A stretch of 64,000 bases of DNA from CAWFFV01 sp963814985 (lineage in GTDB: Bacteria; Chloroflexota; Ktedonobacteria; Ktedonobacterales; Ktedonobacteraceae). Numbering within the stretch: the first letter of the stretch is position 1; every line of letters begins with the position of its first letter. Positions 18,970 to 30,992 of this stretch are shown here, piece by piece. The notes beneath the pieces are model-generated. The model was not told the DNA's origin and ran no database searches. It saw nothing but the letters and a program-made list of their open reading frames with translations. The position numbers and the translations under genes are program-made. The stretch lies in the NCBI GenBank assembly GCA_963814985.1, contig CAWFFV010000018.1, forward strand, positions 1-64,000, in the 5' to 3' direction.

Positions 18970-19935
18970 TCACCCCAAAAAATCCTGGAGCATCCGACTT
19001 CGGCATGGATGATCCAACTTACGCAAAGCTCGAAACTCCACCTGACGCACAGCCTCATGGCTCAACCCCATCTTTCGACCTGTTTCGGTTAAACTGTGTT
19101 CTTTCCCTCCACCCAACCCAAATCTCAATTGTAAGATCCTCCTCTCTCTGGGCGTCAGACAATTTAGCAAATCCTGTACTTGCGCCTGGAGAGTTTGCGT
19201 GAGCACAACACGCTCTGGTGAATAAATCGGATCATCTTCTAACACCTCACTCAGCGAAATCTCATCATCTCCACCTTTGCGCGGCATGTCTAAACTGATC
19301 GTCTCCTGGCTTGTCGAGAGGAGAGCAATCACCTGCTGTACACTCACTTCCATTTGATTTGCCAGTTCTTCCAGCGTTGGTTCATTCTCCTGGCCCTGCT
19401 CTTGCTGCAAACGTCGTCGCACACGTCCCAAACGTTTGATTTCCTCAACCTTATAGAGTGGCACCCAAATCATATGCGCCTGTTCCGCTAGCGCCCTCGT
19501 AATATACTGGCGAATCCACCAGGTTGCGTAGGTACTAAATTTATACCCTTTCCTGTAATCAAACTTCTCCACGGCATGCATCAATCCCAGGTTCCCCTCC
19601 TGGACGAGGTCCATCAGTTCAACACCAAAGCCCTTGTACTTTCGTGCAATATGCAGCACCAGCCGCAAATTGGCCTCGATGAGTAAACGTCTGGCCTCCT
19701 GAGCTTCCTCTGTTGCCTTACTCCCCTCCATTACACGTTGCCCACGTCTCCTCTTCACTACCCGACCTTGCTCGATACACTGGGCCAGGTGCGTTACTTC
19801 CTCAGTCGAGAGCAGATCCACCTGACCGATCTCATAGCGATAGAACCTGGTCGAGTCGTTAAGAGACAGGATTTCAGGATTTCCTTGGATACTTGCCTCG
19901 TCTTCGGTTGTCTGGGTCGCAGTTGTATTGTTCAT
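18970..19935 (-). CDS. RNA polymerase sigma factor, RpoD/SigA-like
   Basis: Sigma-70 protein of about 321 residues from the ATG at 19933-19935, which has GGAGGGAG upstream; a longer in-frame start lacks a ribosome site. Region 1.2 is short. Region 2 reads LLIEANLRLVLHIARKYKGFGVELMDLVQEGNLGLMHAVEKFDYRKGYKFSTYATWWIRQ, a perfect group 1/2 sigma core-binding and -10 recognition block. Region 3 (TLEELANQMEVSVQQV) follows, then region 4.2, LTPRERRILQLRFGLGGG with an HTH at SLTETGRKMGLSHEAVRQVEFRALRKL. The lack of a long region 1.1 and the acidic linker suggest an alternative group 2 sigma factor and not the housekeeping one. Confidence 0.92.
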   Translation of the reverse strand: MNNTTATQTTEDEASIQGNPEILSLNDSTRFYRYEIGQVDLLSTEEVTHLAQCIEQGRVVKRRRGQRVMEGSKATEEAQEARRLLIEANLRLVLHIARKYKGFGVELMDLVQEGNLGLMHAVEKFDYRKGYKFSTYATWWIRQYITRALAEQAHMIWVPLYKVEEIKRLGRVRRRLQQEQGQENEPTLEELANQMEVSVQQVIALLSTSQETISLDMPRKGGDDEISLSEVLEDDPIYSPERVVLTQTLQAQVQDLLNCLTPRERRILQLRFGLGGGKEHSLTETGRKMGLSHEAVRQVEFRALRKLDHPCRSRMLQDFLG

Positions 19936-20378
19936 CAGGACTCCCTCCAAATATGGGTTATTGGTCTCTGTGAACATGAGTATACGTGGACGAACTTTCT
20001 ATCATCTCCTAGTCTGCTTCCTGTGTATTTGCATATTCTTGCCGTGTACCTGCCGTTTTCAGTTACCCCTGGCTGTCAGGGGCAAGTTTGTCCTTGTCTA
20101 CATCATGTACCCCAGACGTTTTTTCCATTCCCCACCACTGGCAAATCATCCTGCTTATACAATTTTTCCACACGTTGCGCGAGTCTTATACCTGTCTTCT
20201 GATATGCTCCGCAAATCTTCTTTGGTAGTGTGTTCTTTTGTGTTGACGGGCTTTGATATAATGAATGAGTCTTTTATCTGGTTGGGTAACGGACTGTCTG
20301 CCTCGCTCCTAACTTTATGCTCGTAGAGATTTGAGATTTGAGATTTGTCAAACAGGCGCGGCCCAAGGAGAGTGTGGG
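19936..20378. promoter_or_regulatory. Divergent region between sigma factor and first BTAD gene
   Basis: No gene accepted. ORFs on the plus strand here lack ribosome sites and family motifs. It must contain the promoters of both the leftward sigma factor gene and the rightward BTAD regulator. An AAGGAG at 20365-20370 is the ribosome site of the BTAD gene. Confidence 0.35.
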
Positions 20379-23300
20379 ATGAATGGCAAGGTAACCTATC
20401 ATCAGCAGGTAAGTTACTGCGGGAAGCCTCGTTGCCGTAAATGTCGCGAAGGCACGGGACACGGTCCCTACTGGTATGCCTACCAAACAGTGGATGGGCG
20501 TACCACTCGTACCTATGTAGGCAAACATCTTCCCCCGGATGTGCAGGCCTCAATGGAGGGGTCACAGGAGCCGCAACCTGCTCATGCCAGTGAACTCGAA
20601 CAAGCTTGCGTTCGTATCTATGTGCTGGGACAGTTTCGTCTGGAACGGCGTCATGGACGTGATGCCACTGAATGGCAGACCGTGACTGACTCGGCCTGGC
20701 AGCATCAACGTGTTCGGGCCTTGCTTGGTTGTCTGGTCAGTAGCAGTGGACGTAAACTCGGTCGTGAACAGATCATAGATGCTCTCTGGCCTGACCTGGA
20801 TATTGATACCGCCGGGAGTCGCCTGGATCGTGCGGTCTACAGTCTACGCCAACTTTTTGAGCCAAACCGTAATCGGCTTGCCACCTCGCCACTTCTGCTC
20901 ACTGAACGTGAGGTCCTGGTTCTGGTCGACCAATCTCAGGTCTGGGTTGATGCTGATGCCTTTGAGCAGCTTCTTGCTCAGGCTCATGCCAGTACTGACC
21001 CGGCGAGAAAGAGAAACTCTTTGAAGAGGCCGCTACGCTCTACGGCGGCGACTTCCTCCCTGAAGAGCGCAAAGTTGAGTGGACGTTGGCCCGCCGCGAA
21101 TCTTTACAGCGCAGTTGGATTGGGATGTTGCTCAATCTGGCAGATCTGCGTATCTCGCGCGAAGCCCTCACCAGTGCCATTGAACCTTTAGATCGGTTGT
21201 TGTCAATTGATCCCACCAACGAGGCCGCCGTACAACGGCTTATTCTCTTGCTCGGTCAGTTGGGACGACGCGGTGAGGCCTTGCGTGCCTATAAGCGACT
21301 TTCCACCGTGTTGCAGCAGGAATACAATATTGCGCCTTTACCAGAAACGCGTGCTCTCTATGATGCGGTACGTCGCGGTGCTCAGTCCAATGAGACGACA
21401 CTGGCAGTGGCACAATCCAGCAGCCAGACGGGCACGCAGGCTGTTCAACGCGATGTTCGCTCTGATGCTCCGGCAACAATACAGATCGGACGTAATCACC
21501 AGAGTCCGCTTGTGGGACGCGAACAGGAACTCGATTTTCTGCGTGGCCTTGTGGCATCAACTGAGCATGCCAGCAAGTTCAAATTGCCAGGACAGAAGAA
21601 GGCCTCGGTTGCTACCCTTGACACGCAACGCCGCTCACAGTGTATTCTTTTAATGGGTGAGGTTGGTATTGGTAAGACGCGTCTGGCCGAAGAGGTTAGC
21701 CGTGATGCCAAGAAGCGAGGGTGGGCTGTAGCATGGAGCCGAGTTTATGCGCAAGAGGGAGGTATCCCTTATCGCCTGTGGACCGAGGTGTTACGTAAGG
21801 CCATGGCCCAGGGTGCCTGGCAGCGCCAGGAGGTCAGTAAGCGTCCTCTGGTCTTTCAACCGCTGTGTGCGTTGCTACCGGAGTTGCATAGTCTCCTGCC
21901 ACAGGTGGCCTTTTCGTCATCGTTACCACCCGAACAAGAGCAGTTGCGCCTGTGGGAAGCAGCTCGCGAACTGCTCACTATTATCAGTGAAGGTTCCCCT
22001 CTACTGATTGCGCTCGACGACCTGCAATGGGCAGACAGGAGTAGTTGCGAGCTTTTCGCTTATCTTGCCCGTCGTATGCAAGGCCACCCGATTATTATAG
22101 TGGGAACGTGTCGTGATAATGAGCTAGGTCCTGACCATTCTTTGCGGCCTCTGCTCACTGATCTACAACGTGAGCACGTTGTAGAGACCGTAGCCCTGCA
22201 ACCACTCAGTGATGAACAGATCAGTGCTCTTGTTTCCTCTGTACCACACCTGCCAGAACCAATGGTACAACGTATCCGCAACCGTGCCGCTGGCAATCCC
22301 TTCTTTGCTGAAGAGCTAGCCCGCAGCATTGGCTCACAACCTCTCCCCTCAAACCTGGACAATGGCAGTGATCTCATTCCCAACCTCCCCGATACTATCA
22401 CAGCCGTTCTCGATCTACGCCTGGGCCGTATGAGCGGTCCCTGTCAGCGCCTTTTGAGCAAAGCAGCCATTCTGGGTGGCTCCTTCGAGTTCCACCTCAT
22501 CAGTACGATGGAAGGCAACACACAAGGTTTTGATGAGGACGTGGTGCTCGATCTACTTGAAGAAGCTCTAAAATCGGGGATGCTCACAGAGGAGGGCACA
22601 GGGACACGTATCACCTATCAATTCTGGCATCCCTTACTGGTCAGCCATCTCTACGAAAAGTTATCGGCGGCCCGTCGTGCCAGTCTACACCGCCGGGCCG
22701 CCGATATCCTGCAAAATCTCTACCGGGGCCGTGAAGCTGAAGGAGCCGCGAAGATTACACACCACCTTGTGCAGGGCGGTGCCACTTCACAACAGATTGC
22801 GCGCTATGCCGAGCTGGCAGGGAACCAGGCATATGGAGTATCAGCATATCCCGATGCCGAACGGTATTATCGCCTTGCTCTCGAACATCTGGACACTGCT
22901 GGACGACAAGTTCCGATCAGCGTCGATGAACAACTACACATGGCTTACCTTTAGAATTTTAGGTGAGTGTACCATAATTCAGGGAAAATATGAAGAGGCC
23001 CGACGCTTTTATGAACAAGTCGTGGAGATACATAGCAGGCGAATATTTCCGCTTCTTCTGCTGTTTCCCAGCAAGAAGTACAACTTAAGGCTATGCTCTG
23101 GTGTGAAGTTGGATGGACATGGTATGACACGGGCGATATGGCACAGGCCGAAACGTATTATGAAATTGGTGAGCAGGTACTGCAAGAGGCAGGGATAGTG
23201 GCAGGTTCGGTTTGGGCAACTCCACCTCAGCAGAGTTATGTAAATTGGCGAGAGGGTACTACGAGGATGCTCATCGTACGGCATGAGGCTCTTAAATTAT

Positions 23301-24459
23301 TTGAAAGTCACTTGACGCAGCAAAATAATGCTATAGAACATATATTTCGTTCCACATGATTAAGACGTACGTTGGCAGGAGATCCTGTTGATCTTGGACG
23401 TACCCATATATTGCTTGGCTTTAATATTGATGCCAGTAGTGGTCAGTCGAGGACGCTTAACACATTTCAATAGGCACTCGCGCTATTATCGAACAATACG
23501 ATTGTCAGAGAGAAATTGCCATAGTTTGTTGTAATTTAGGTGATGTTATTTAAGGAAGCTGAATACTCGCAGGCGCAGGCTGTTTTACGTCGTTCACTGA
23601 GTCTCGCTAAACGGATTGGTGATGTTCCACTGATATCTTTTGTCTTTGGTAAATTAGGGGTCCTGGATACGCGTCAGGGAATTTAGTTGAGGCCGAAAAG
23701 GAGTTTAGGCATGCATTGCACTAGCGGAGAGAGCAAATGATCCTGTCTCCATAAGTGTATTCATACTTATTTAGCCACTGTATTACAAGAACAAGGAAGG
23801 TTATCTGAGGCAAAAACTTTTGTATCGTCCTTGGTGATTGGTCGAGCTAAGCGCATCACTCCTTATATAGGTCTGGCTCTGGTTGCATTGGGAAGCATGC
23901 GTATTTCTCAAGCGATAGAGTAGATATCAGCGAGGAGAATATAGGTATCCACATGAAAGAGACACAAATACTTAAGCGCGCTAAGAGAACATTACAAAGT
24001 GCGTTGCTCTCGAAGGGATGGAGGCAGAGACAAGAACTGAGGGGCAATTAACATTAGCACAGGTGATGTTACAACTTGGTGAGGTAAGTTCCGGCATTCC
24101 AGCTGGTGACACATACCCTCGAAGAAGCTCGTCAATATGAGTTGATATGGCTCATAGCACGTGCACAGCGATTGTTGGGAATATCCTGGCGGCGCATGGC
24201 CAAAGGGAACAGGCTGAACAAAACTTCGAGCAGGACTACGTACTTCCGTAAGAGCGGCATGCGTTTGGAGTATGCTCGTACTTTACAATCCTATGCCGTG
24301 GTGTTGATACAAGGAGGGAGTGAGGGTGATAAAAGATATCAAAAAGGGCTTACGTATCTAAAAGAGTCATTTCATGTTTTTAAAGAATGTAAGGCGGCTA
24401 TTGATGTACATATGGTAGAACATATTATTAATACATCGGAACAAGGTGCAATGAAATAA
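20379..24459 (+). pseudogene. BTAD/AAA-ATPase/TPR transcriptional regulator, copy 1, with decayed C-terminal half
   Basis: Large SARP-like regulator. Residues 1-60 form a small domain with CGKPRCRKC and HGPYWYAY, like DUF6788-type modules. The OmpR-like and BTAD domains follow (RIYVLGQFRLERR, DALWPDLDIDTAGSRLDRAVYSLRQLF), then an AAA ATPase with Walker A GEVGIGKTRLAEE and Walker B LLIALDDLQWAD. One one-base shift near 21000-21010 splits the BTAD region. From 22954 onward the TPR half, intact in copy 2, is broken by many stops and frameshifts. Fragments such as GECTIIQGKYEEARRFYEQV, VGWTWYDTGDMAQAE and KESFHVFKECKA remain to 24459. The front half could still be made as a truncated regulator. 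Confidence 0.82.
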
Positions 24460-25221
24460 CCCGAGATTTGGTTTATGTGAGCCATGATATGGAAGCATGA
24501 AACGATCTTTATCCTTTGCTCCAAAAACCTGTAATGGGCTGATTTATAAGAGTCTATCTGGCAGGTATTTCTACCTCAACGTATCTGCTCAGGTTAGTTA
24601 CAATTCCTCTTTTGTACTCACATCCAATTTTTCTGCGATGTCCATTACATTATGTGATGTCATCTACATTATGCGACGTCCACTAGTAAATACAGGTCAT
24701 GTAACAAGATAAGATGCGCCACTATCAGGCCTTCTTGTTTCACACACACGAAAACAATATAAGAATTCGCCATATTTTCCTGCAATCTCATGTATATTTT
24801 AATCACACAAGAAACACTGTAGAGAAACAAGTTCATAGTCGTAGCGCTCACGTTTCATCCTCCAGTATGGCAGGTTCGTACCGAGAGGAGAGACATTCTG
24901 GCAGACACACTGTTGTTCGGAATAGTGTATGTGCCTGCAAATCGTTATCATTTTTACTGTGCACTTTGTTTCTCTACTCATGATAGCTGTCTGATTGCCT
25001 AGTCGAGAGGATGCCATTTTTCCCACACTAAATCGCTGCATTTAATGCCTGGAAGGGGAAGAAGTACGTCGGAGCCAGTTGTATTAAAGTACCATTTAGT
25101 GCCTGGTTTTATCCCTACATTTCAAACCACCAGTCATGTCAGTATATTGGTTTGTCGCCCCAAATACTGACACTAACAAACCTTCTAGATAGACAGTCTA
25201 GAGAGGGAAGGAGTGCTCTAC
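24460..25221. other. Long intergenic region, nothing recognised
   Basis: Several 60-90 codon ORFs occur but none has a ribosome site, membrane pattern or family motif. Base composition is AT-rich. It may contain further debris of the decayed BTAD gene's 3' side and the promoter of the small ORF at 25222. Confidence 0.3.
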
Positions 25222-25407
25222 ATGAATATCGCACTACACAAACCACAAATGCTCACGCTCCTGGTTCTGGCCTTTTTCACCATCATTGTTGTTACTTTTG
25301 TTATGCTCTCTGCTGTTGCCCATACCAATATGTGGCACTGGTTTCTCTCATCTGCTCCTGCCATCCTATTCCCATATCGGTTAGAGTCAGTAATAATCCT
25401 GAGATAG
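25222..25407 (+). CDS. Small membrane protein, unknown
   Basis: Possible protein of 61 residues. Its ATG lies nine bases after GGAAGGAG. Residues 9-30 (MLTLLVLAFFTIIVVTFVML) make a clear transmembrane helix, followed by a second, weaker hydrophobic patch (WHWFLSSAPAILFP). A strong intrinsic terminator sits 120 bases downstream, which supports a real short transcript. No homology is recognised, and the short length leaves doubt. Confidence 0.45.
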   Translation: MNIALHKPQMLTLLVLAFFTIIVVTFVMLSAVAHTNMWHWFLSSAPAILFPYRLESVIILR

Positions 25408-25528
25408 TAAGTACAAACGGACATGAGTATGTCCTGTGACATACGCCAAAGTGGAAAACCATCGATTTACGTCTACTTAGCGAAAGGAAAGAGCCAGATG
25501 TCACATTACGACTAGCATAGAACTTCAC

Positions 25529-25566
25529 AAACGCTCACTCTGTCAAGGAGTGAGCGTTTTGAGTTT
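25529..25566 (+). terminator. Intrinsic terminator
   Basis: Stem AAACGCTCACTC / GAGTGAGCGTTT with a seven-base loop (25529-25540 with 25548-25559), followed by TGAGTTTTGG. It probably ends the transcript carrying the small ORF at 25222. Confidence 0.75.
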
Positions 25567-25821
25567 TGGCGCTGATGGTAACAGATACTATTTCTCGCCA
25601 TCTTCCCGCTGGTCGTGCTAGAGTTTTCGAAAAGCCTGGTTCCACAACCACCTGCTTACTGTTGACGTACACTATATAATGGCAGTACACAATATCAGAG
25701 GTATGCAGTAATCGGACTCCTTGATCCTGGTTGGCGGCACACGGTTGACAATGGTTGACACAGCAAGAGACGGTGCCACTCGTGAGGTACCCGCAGAAGG
25801 TACAGAAGGGAGTGTGACGCG

Positions 25822-28800
25822 ATGAATGGCAAGATCACCTATCATCAACAGGCCAGCTATTGTGGAAAACCACGCTGCCGCAAGTGCCGCGAGGGAACAG
25901 GGCATGGTCCCTACTGGTATGCCTACCAGACGATCAATGGGCGCACCACTTGCACCTATATAGGTAAAACCCTTCCCCCTGAAGTTCAGGCAGCACGTGA
26001 TGCTGACATCGAGGCTGCTGAGGTTGTTGCCTCTTCTCCGCTCGCTGATCTCACAACTATCTCTTTGCGTATTTATGTGCTGGGACAATTTCGCCTCGAA
26101 CGCCGCACAGAGTCACATGGCCAACAGTGGCAACCCGTGACTGATGCATCCTGGCAACAACGCAAGGTTCGCGCTTTACTGGGCTACCTGCTCTCCTGCC
26201 CTGGACGTAAAGCTATGCGCATGGAGATCATGGAGACTCTCTGGCCTGATAGTACTATCGAGACAGCCAGCCATGCTTTGACTCGATCCATGCACCATCT
26301 GCGCCAACTGTTGGGACAGGGAACTGAACAGCATAGACAACGATCACTGCTACGTCTTGAGGGTGAATGGGTAATTCTGGCTGGACAACATCTGCTCTGG
26401 GTCGATGCCGATGCCTTCGATGCTCTGCTGACTGAGGCTGATCATCTGGAAACGGACCCTGCCAGCGCTGCTGAACTAACCCAACCACGTGAACATCTTT
26501 TGCGTGAAGCAGTGACCCTCTATGGCGGCGACTTTTTGCCAGAGGAACGTCAGGCCCCATGGGTCATCACCCGTCGTCAGGTGTTACGACAAGGTTGGAT
26601 CAGGCTCCTGCTGGCTCTGGCTGATCTCTCCCTGGCTCAAGGCGCTACGACTAATACAATCGAAGTGCTCGATCGCCTCCTGGCCAATGATCCTGCGAAT
26701 GAAGCTGCAGTCCAGCGGCTAATCGTTGTCCTGGCTCAGTTGAAACGGCGCGTTGAAGCTTTACGGGCTTATCACCGACTTGCCGATGTCTTACAGCGCG
26801 AGTACCAGACCACCCCCTCCCAGACCACACACGACCTCTATGAAACAATTCGACAAGGCGGCACTCTCGGTCCTTCGGTTCAGCCAGATGCACTCCCCCT
26901 TGCGGCTGCTCCTCACCGAACCAACTCCTACTCCGCATCTGCCTGCCAGAGGAGGCTCCCCTCTAACAAGTGATCCCTCCACCATTCAAATTGGACGCAC
27001 CCACCAGAGTCCACTCGTGGGACGCAATCGCGAATTAGAAGCATTACGGAGTATGTTACTGGGTGTAGAACAGGGGGCACGTACGCAAACAGGGGCACAG
27101 AGGAGAAGTACAGGTATTCCACTGGATACCCAACGTCACCCGCAGTGTATGTTGCTAATGGGTGAGGCGGGTATCGGGAAAACTCGTCTGGCTGAAGAGA
27201 TGAGTCGCGAAGCACAGCGCCGCGGCTGGTCTGTCGTCTGGAGTCGTACCTACGCGCAAGAGAGTGGCATTCCTTATCGCTTGTGGACCGAAGCTCTACG
27301 CAAAATAATCAATCTGGCTCAGGGAGCCTGGCCGCAACCTGTTGGAGCGGGGCTTGCTCCTGCTCTACGTTTCCCCCAGGAGAGTTCTTTACAGCCACTC
27401 ACAGCCCTGTTACCCGAATTAGACGAGGTGTTTATTTCTTCAGGATCGGGCTATGCTGGACAAAGACAGAGTTTGCCTCTGCAACCAGAACAGGAGCAGT
27501 TACGCTTATGGGAGGCCACACGCGATCTGCTGACGAATGTCAGTGAGAGTACTCCTTTGTTAATCGTGCTCGATGACGTTCAATGGGCTGATGGGAGTAG
27601 TTATGAACTGCTCGGTTACCTGGCTCGTCATCTACATGGTTTTCCCATTTTGCTGATCGGGACATGCCGTGATAGCGAATTGCCGAAGAATCCTCCACAC
27701 CCTTTCCGTGTCCTTGTTTCCCACATGCAGCGTGAGCATTCGGTGAAGACCCTGGCGGTTGATCCGCTCACCAGCGAACAGATTGCTCTGCTGGTTTCTC
27801 ACCTGCCCGAACCCATGGTCCATCATATTCAGGAACAGGCAGCAGGCAACCCCTTCTTTGCCGAAGAGTTGGCGCGTACAACACCACCCACTTTGCCAAA
27901 GACGGTGTCCGCCGCCCTTGATCATAGGATGAGTCGGCTGAGTAGTTCCTGTCAACAATTGCTGGGAAACGCGGCTGTGCTGGGCGGCTCCTTCGAGTTT
28001 CCCGTAATTTCTGCGATGGAGGCCAGTAGTGCCCTTGCCGACGAAGATGCGGTGTTTGATCTGTTAGAAGAAGCATTACAATCGGGGGTGCTCACCGAAG
28101 AGGGGATGGGGACACGCATCACCTACCATTTCTGGCATCCCTTGCTGGTCAGCCATCTGTATGATCGCGTCTCGGCAACACGTCGTGCACGATTACACCA
28201 AAGGGCCGCAGATGTGCTGTTGCGCATGCATCAGGGACGAGAAGAAGAAGTTGCTGCAACAATTACGCATCATCTGGTCAAAGGAGGAGCAGAACCAACA
28301 AGGATCGCCCAATATGCGGAGCTGGCGGGTCACAGGGCTTATATACTTTCAGCTTACCCTGAGGCCGAACGCCACTATGTGTTAGCTATAGAAAATAGGG
28401 AGAGCAAGCCCCTTGCGACCCATGAACAGATCCATCTGGCTTACCTGCTGGAGCGACTGGCCGAGTGCACGATGATATGCGGTAAATTTGTCGAGGCCCG
28501 CCATCTCTATGAGCGTGTGCTAGAGTTGCGTGGAGGGAAGTTGGCAACTTCTGCGACAGAAACAGCTTCCCAGGATGAAGCTCAGATTCAGGCATTGCTC
28601 TGGGGGAATATCGGCTGGACATGGCGCTATACGGGTGACAACGCACGTGCCCAGCACTGCTGTGAGCATGGAGAACAGGTGTTACGCGATGCCGGAGTGG
28701 TGGCTGGTCCCGCCTGGGCCAGACTGCGTTATCAACAGAGTAGCCTCTACTGGCAGGAGGGACGCTATGATGATGCCCTGCGCACAGCACAGGAGGCTCT

Positions 28801-29707
28801 GACACTTTTTGAGCAACAACAGAAGTTTGCAACGGATTCGACAGACAAGACAGATGTCGCCAGTAGACAACATACCACGCGGATTCAACGTACACTGGAA
28901 GGCGATCCGGTTGATCTTGGACGGACATATCGGCTGCTAGGTGCCCTTACTGCTACGGTTGGCAAACTTACGGAAGCTTTGACGCATCTGAATACGGCCC
29001 TGGCTCTTTATGAGCGCTACGATCATCAGCGTGAAATCGCTCATGTCTCCTGCAATCTGGGCCATGTCCATATCAAGAAAGCTGAGAATACGTTAGCACA
29101 GGCAGCTCTGCGCCGTTCTCTGAGTCTGGCAGAGCGCATTGGTGATACTCCCATCACTTCAGTCATTTTTAGCAACCTGGCAGATCTTGCCGCCTCCTCA
29201 GACAATTGGGAAGAGGCAGAGGACTGGTATAAACGGGCATTGGCCCTGGCGGCACGTTTCAATGATCGAGAATACATCAGCCGCTGGAATGTCGGGTTAG
29301 CAACAGTCTTACTCGAACAAGACAGGCTTGACGAGGCTGCAACCTGTAGTATCCGTGCCCTGCGTACTGCTCGTGCCATGCCTAACAATCCTTGTATTGG
29401 GGTGGCATTGGTGGCTCTGAGCAATGTACGTATTAAACAGGCACTTACTTCGCATAATCTCCCAAAAGTTCGTGCACGCCTGCTTGTGCTGGCACGCAGG
29501 AACGTAGAACGCGCCCTTGCCCTTACCGGTCTGGAAGTGGAGACGCGTACGAAGGGTCATCTGGTTCTCGCACATATCTCCCTGTTATCTGGTGATGAGG
29601 AAGCCTGGGAAGAGATTGCCCTGGTAGTGGAAGAAGCACACCGCTACGAGCTGGCCCTGGTGGAGGGTCAGGCCCGCCGTCTACTGGAAAGACGTGGTAA
29701 GCAGTGA
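25822..29707 (+). CDS. BTAD/AAA-ATPase/TPR transcriptional regulator, copy 2, one frameshift
   Basis: Intact counterpart of copy 1, about 1,294 residues. Order: DUF6788-like module (CGKPRCRKC, HGPYWYAY) in residues 1-55, winged-helix and BTAD (RIYVLGQFRLERR, ETLWPDSTIETASHALTRSMHHLRQLL, GGDFLPEE), and an AAA ATPase with Walker A GEAGIGKTRLAEE and Walker B LLIVLDDVQWAD. About 12 TPRs follow (for example RQHTTRIQRTLEGDP, HVSCNLGHVHIKKAEN and NVGLATVLLEQDRLDEAAT). The frame changes once between about 26890 and 26940, in the linker before TIQIGRTHQSPLVGR; one base restores it. Such proteins are ATP-dependent one-component activators, often of secondary metabolism. The likely target is unknown. 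It is a tandem duplicate of copy 1. Confidence 0.87.
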
Positions 29708-30068
29708 GACATGGACACACCAGAATGGTGATGCTATGCCCTCTTCCTCTTGTCGATGGCCCCACTATCATACGACGCCACCATTCCCACTGTTTCTCCT
29801 TTTCTCGTCTTCGATGAACCTGACACATATCTATTTGCAATCTCTTTAATACATTTGTCAAAGAGATTGCAATTTGGCATACATTTGATATGTGATTGGT
29901 AATATTTTGATATGTATTTGTACTGACAATGATGTATAATGTTGAGACATAGCAGAGCTTAGCTTTTTATACCTCTGGAGTGTACAAAAGAGACGGGCTT
30001 GACCCAGTTAAGCCAAAACATTGTGAGTCAAAAGAGGCAAGTTTTGTAGAAAAGAAAGGAACCTGTTC
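29708..30068. other. Intergenic region, AT-rich
   Basis: No gene. The stretch 29850-29945 is AT-rich with repeated ATTTGATATG-like words, probably including the promoter of the small helical-protein gene at 30069. Confidence 0.3.
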
Positions 30069-30293
30069 GTGGCTGAAAGTGAAGTGGCAAAGCTGAGAAG
30101 AGAGATTGCAGAGGAGTACATAGCTGCAAAGATGGGTCTGCATGGTGTAACAAGCGGCATTGCCCGCCATACGGTTATCAACGCAAAGTTAGCACGTATT
30201 GGGGAGTGCCATGAACAATTGGTACAACTTGTCGGACCACAAGAGGCGATTAGAATTATTTACGAGGTAAACGGCGCAGTCGTCGGCAAGTAA
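30069..30293 (+). CDS. Small helical protein, paralog of the one at 17598
   Basis: Protein of 74 residues starting with GTG behind AAAGAAAGGA. It shares with the 17598 protein the motif order ESEVAKLRREI, LHGVTSGIARH, RIGECHEQL and EAIRIIY. Helical, soluble, no known domain. An exceptional 32-base-arm hairpin overlaps the last two bases of the stop codon and must end its transcript, so the gene is monocistronic here, whereas the paralog precedes a phosphatase gene. Confidence 0.75.
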   Translation: MAESEVAKLRREIAEEYIAAKMGLHGVTSGIARHTVINAKLARIGECHEQLVQLVGPQEAIRIIYEVNGAVVGK

Positions 30294-30357
30294 ATGCCAT
30301 TGTGACCAGTGGAGTGAAGCCTCTTGAGGCTTCACTCCACTGGTCACAATGGCATTT
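30292..30357 (+). terminator. Perfect 32-bp inverted repeat just after the small helical-protein gene
   Basis: Arms 30292-30323 and 30326-30357 are exact reverse complements, 32 bases each, with a two-base TT centre. It begins inside the stop codon of the 74-residue gene and is followed by TTAAC. It would work as a terminator, but it is much longer than needed for that. Confidence 0.85.
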
Positions 30358-30481
30358 TTAACACCCTTTGAGCCAGCAGAAAGCCTACTGTATCGTGAGA
30401 GAGACTGAGTTAGCATCGTGATACAATAGTATCTATTGGGCATAAGAACTAGTTTCTCAAATACGTAAGGAGGTACATACA

Positions 30482-30992
30482 ATGACTGAACAGTCTAACC
30501 ATCACCCATCTGACACATGTAGATGAGAGTGGGAATATCCATATGGTTGATGTGACAGACAGACCAGAAACGATGCGCGAAGCTCTTGCAAAGGCACAGG
30601 TGCGTCTGGCCCCTCATACTATTCACCTTATCGAGACAAATCAGGTCTCTAAGGGAAGCGTTCTAGAAGTAGCAAAGATAGCTGCAATTATGGCAGCAAA
30701 GCAGACACCACAAATTATTCCCTTATGCCATCCTCTTCCCATGACTCATATTGATGTCCAGTTCACACTTGATAGTACACAGGGCCTTATTTATATTGAG
30801 GCACGTACCCGCACCAATTACAAAACGGGCGTAGAGGTAGAGGCACTTACTGCGGCAACGGTTGCAGCTCTGACTATTTATGACATGTGTAAAGGTGTGG
30901 ATAACACGATTACGCTGGAACAAGCCTACATTGCTCGTAAAAGCGGGGGCAAAAGCGGCACGGTTGAGTTTGAGCCAAAGCCTCTGAGGTGA
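30482..30992 (+). CDS. moaC: Cyclic pyranopterin monophosphate synthase, N-terminal frameshift
   Basis: MoaC converts the MoaA product to cyclic pyranopterin monophosphate in molybdenum cofactor synthesis. The conserved core is complete: MVDVTDRPETMREALA, IIPLCHPLPMTHIDV, YIEARTRTNYKTGVEVEALTAATVAALTIYDMCKGVD and the C-terminal RKSGGKSGTV, including the catalytic lysine region. The best start is the ATG at 30482 behind AAGGAGG. From it the frame fails after 14 codons and resumes as LTHVDESGNIHMVDV, so one base is missing near 30497-30505. Starting at 30543 would give 149 residues and lose the first strand. It lies close to a molybdoenzyme gene, nasA, which needs its product. Confidence 0.93.
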
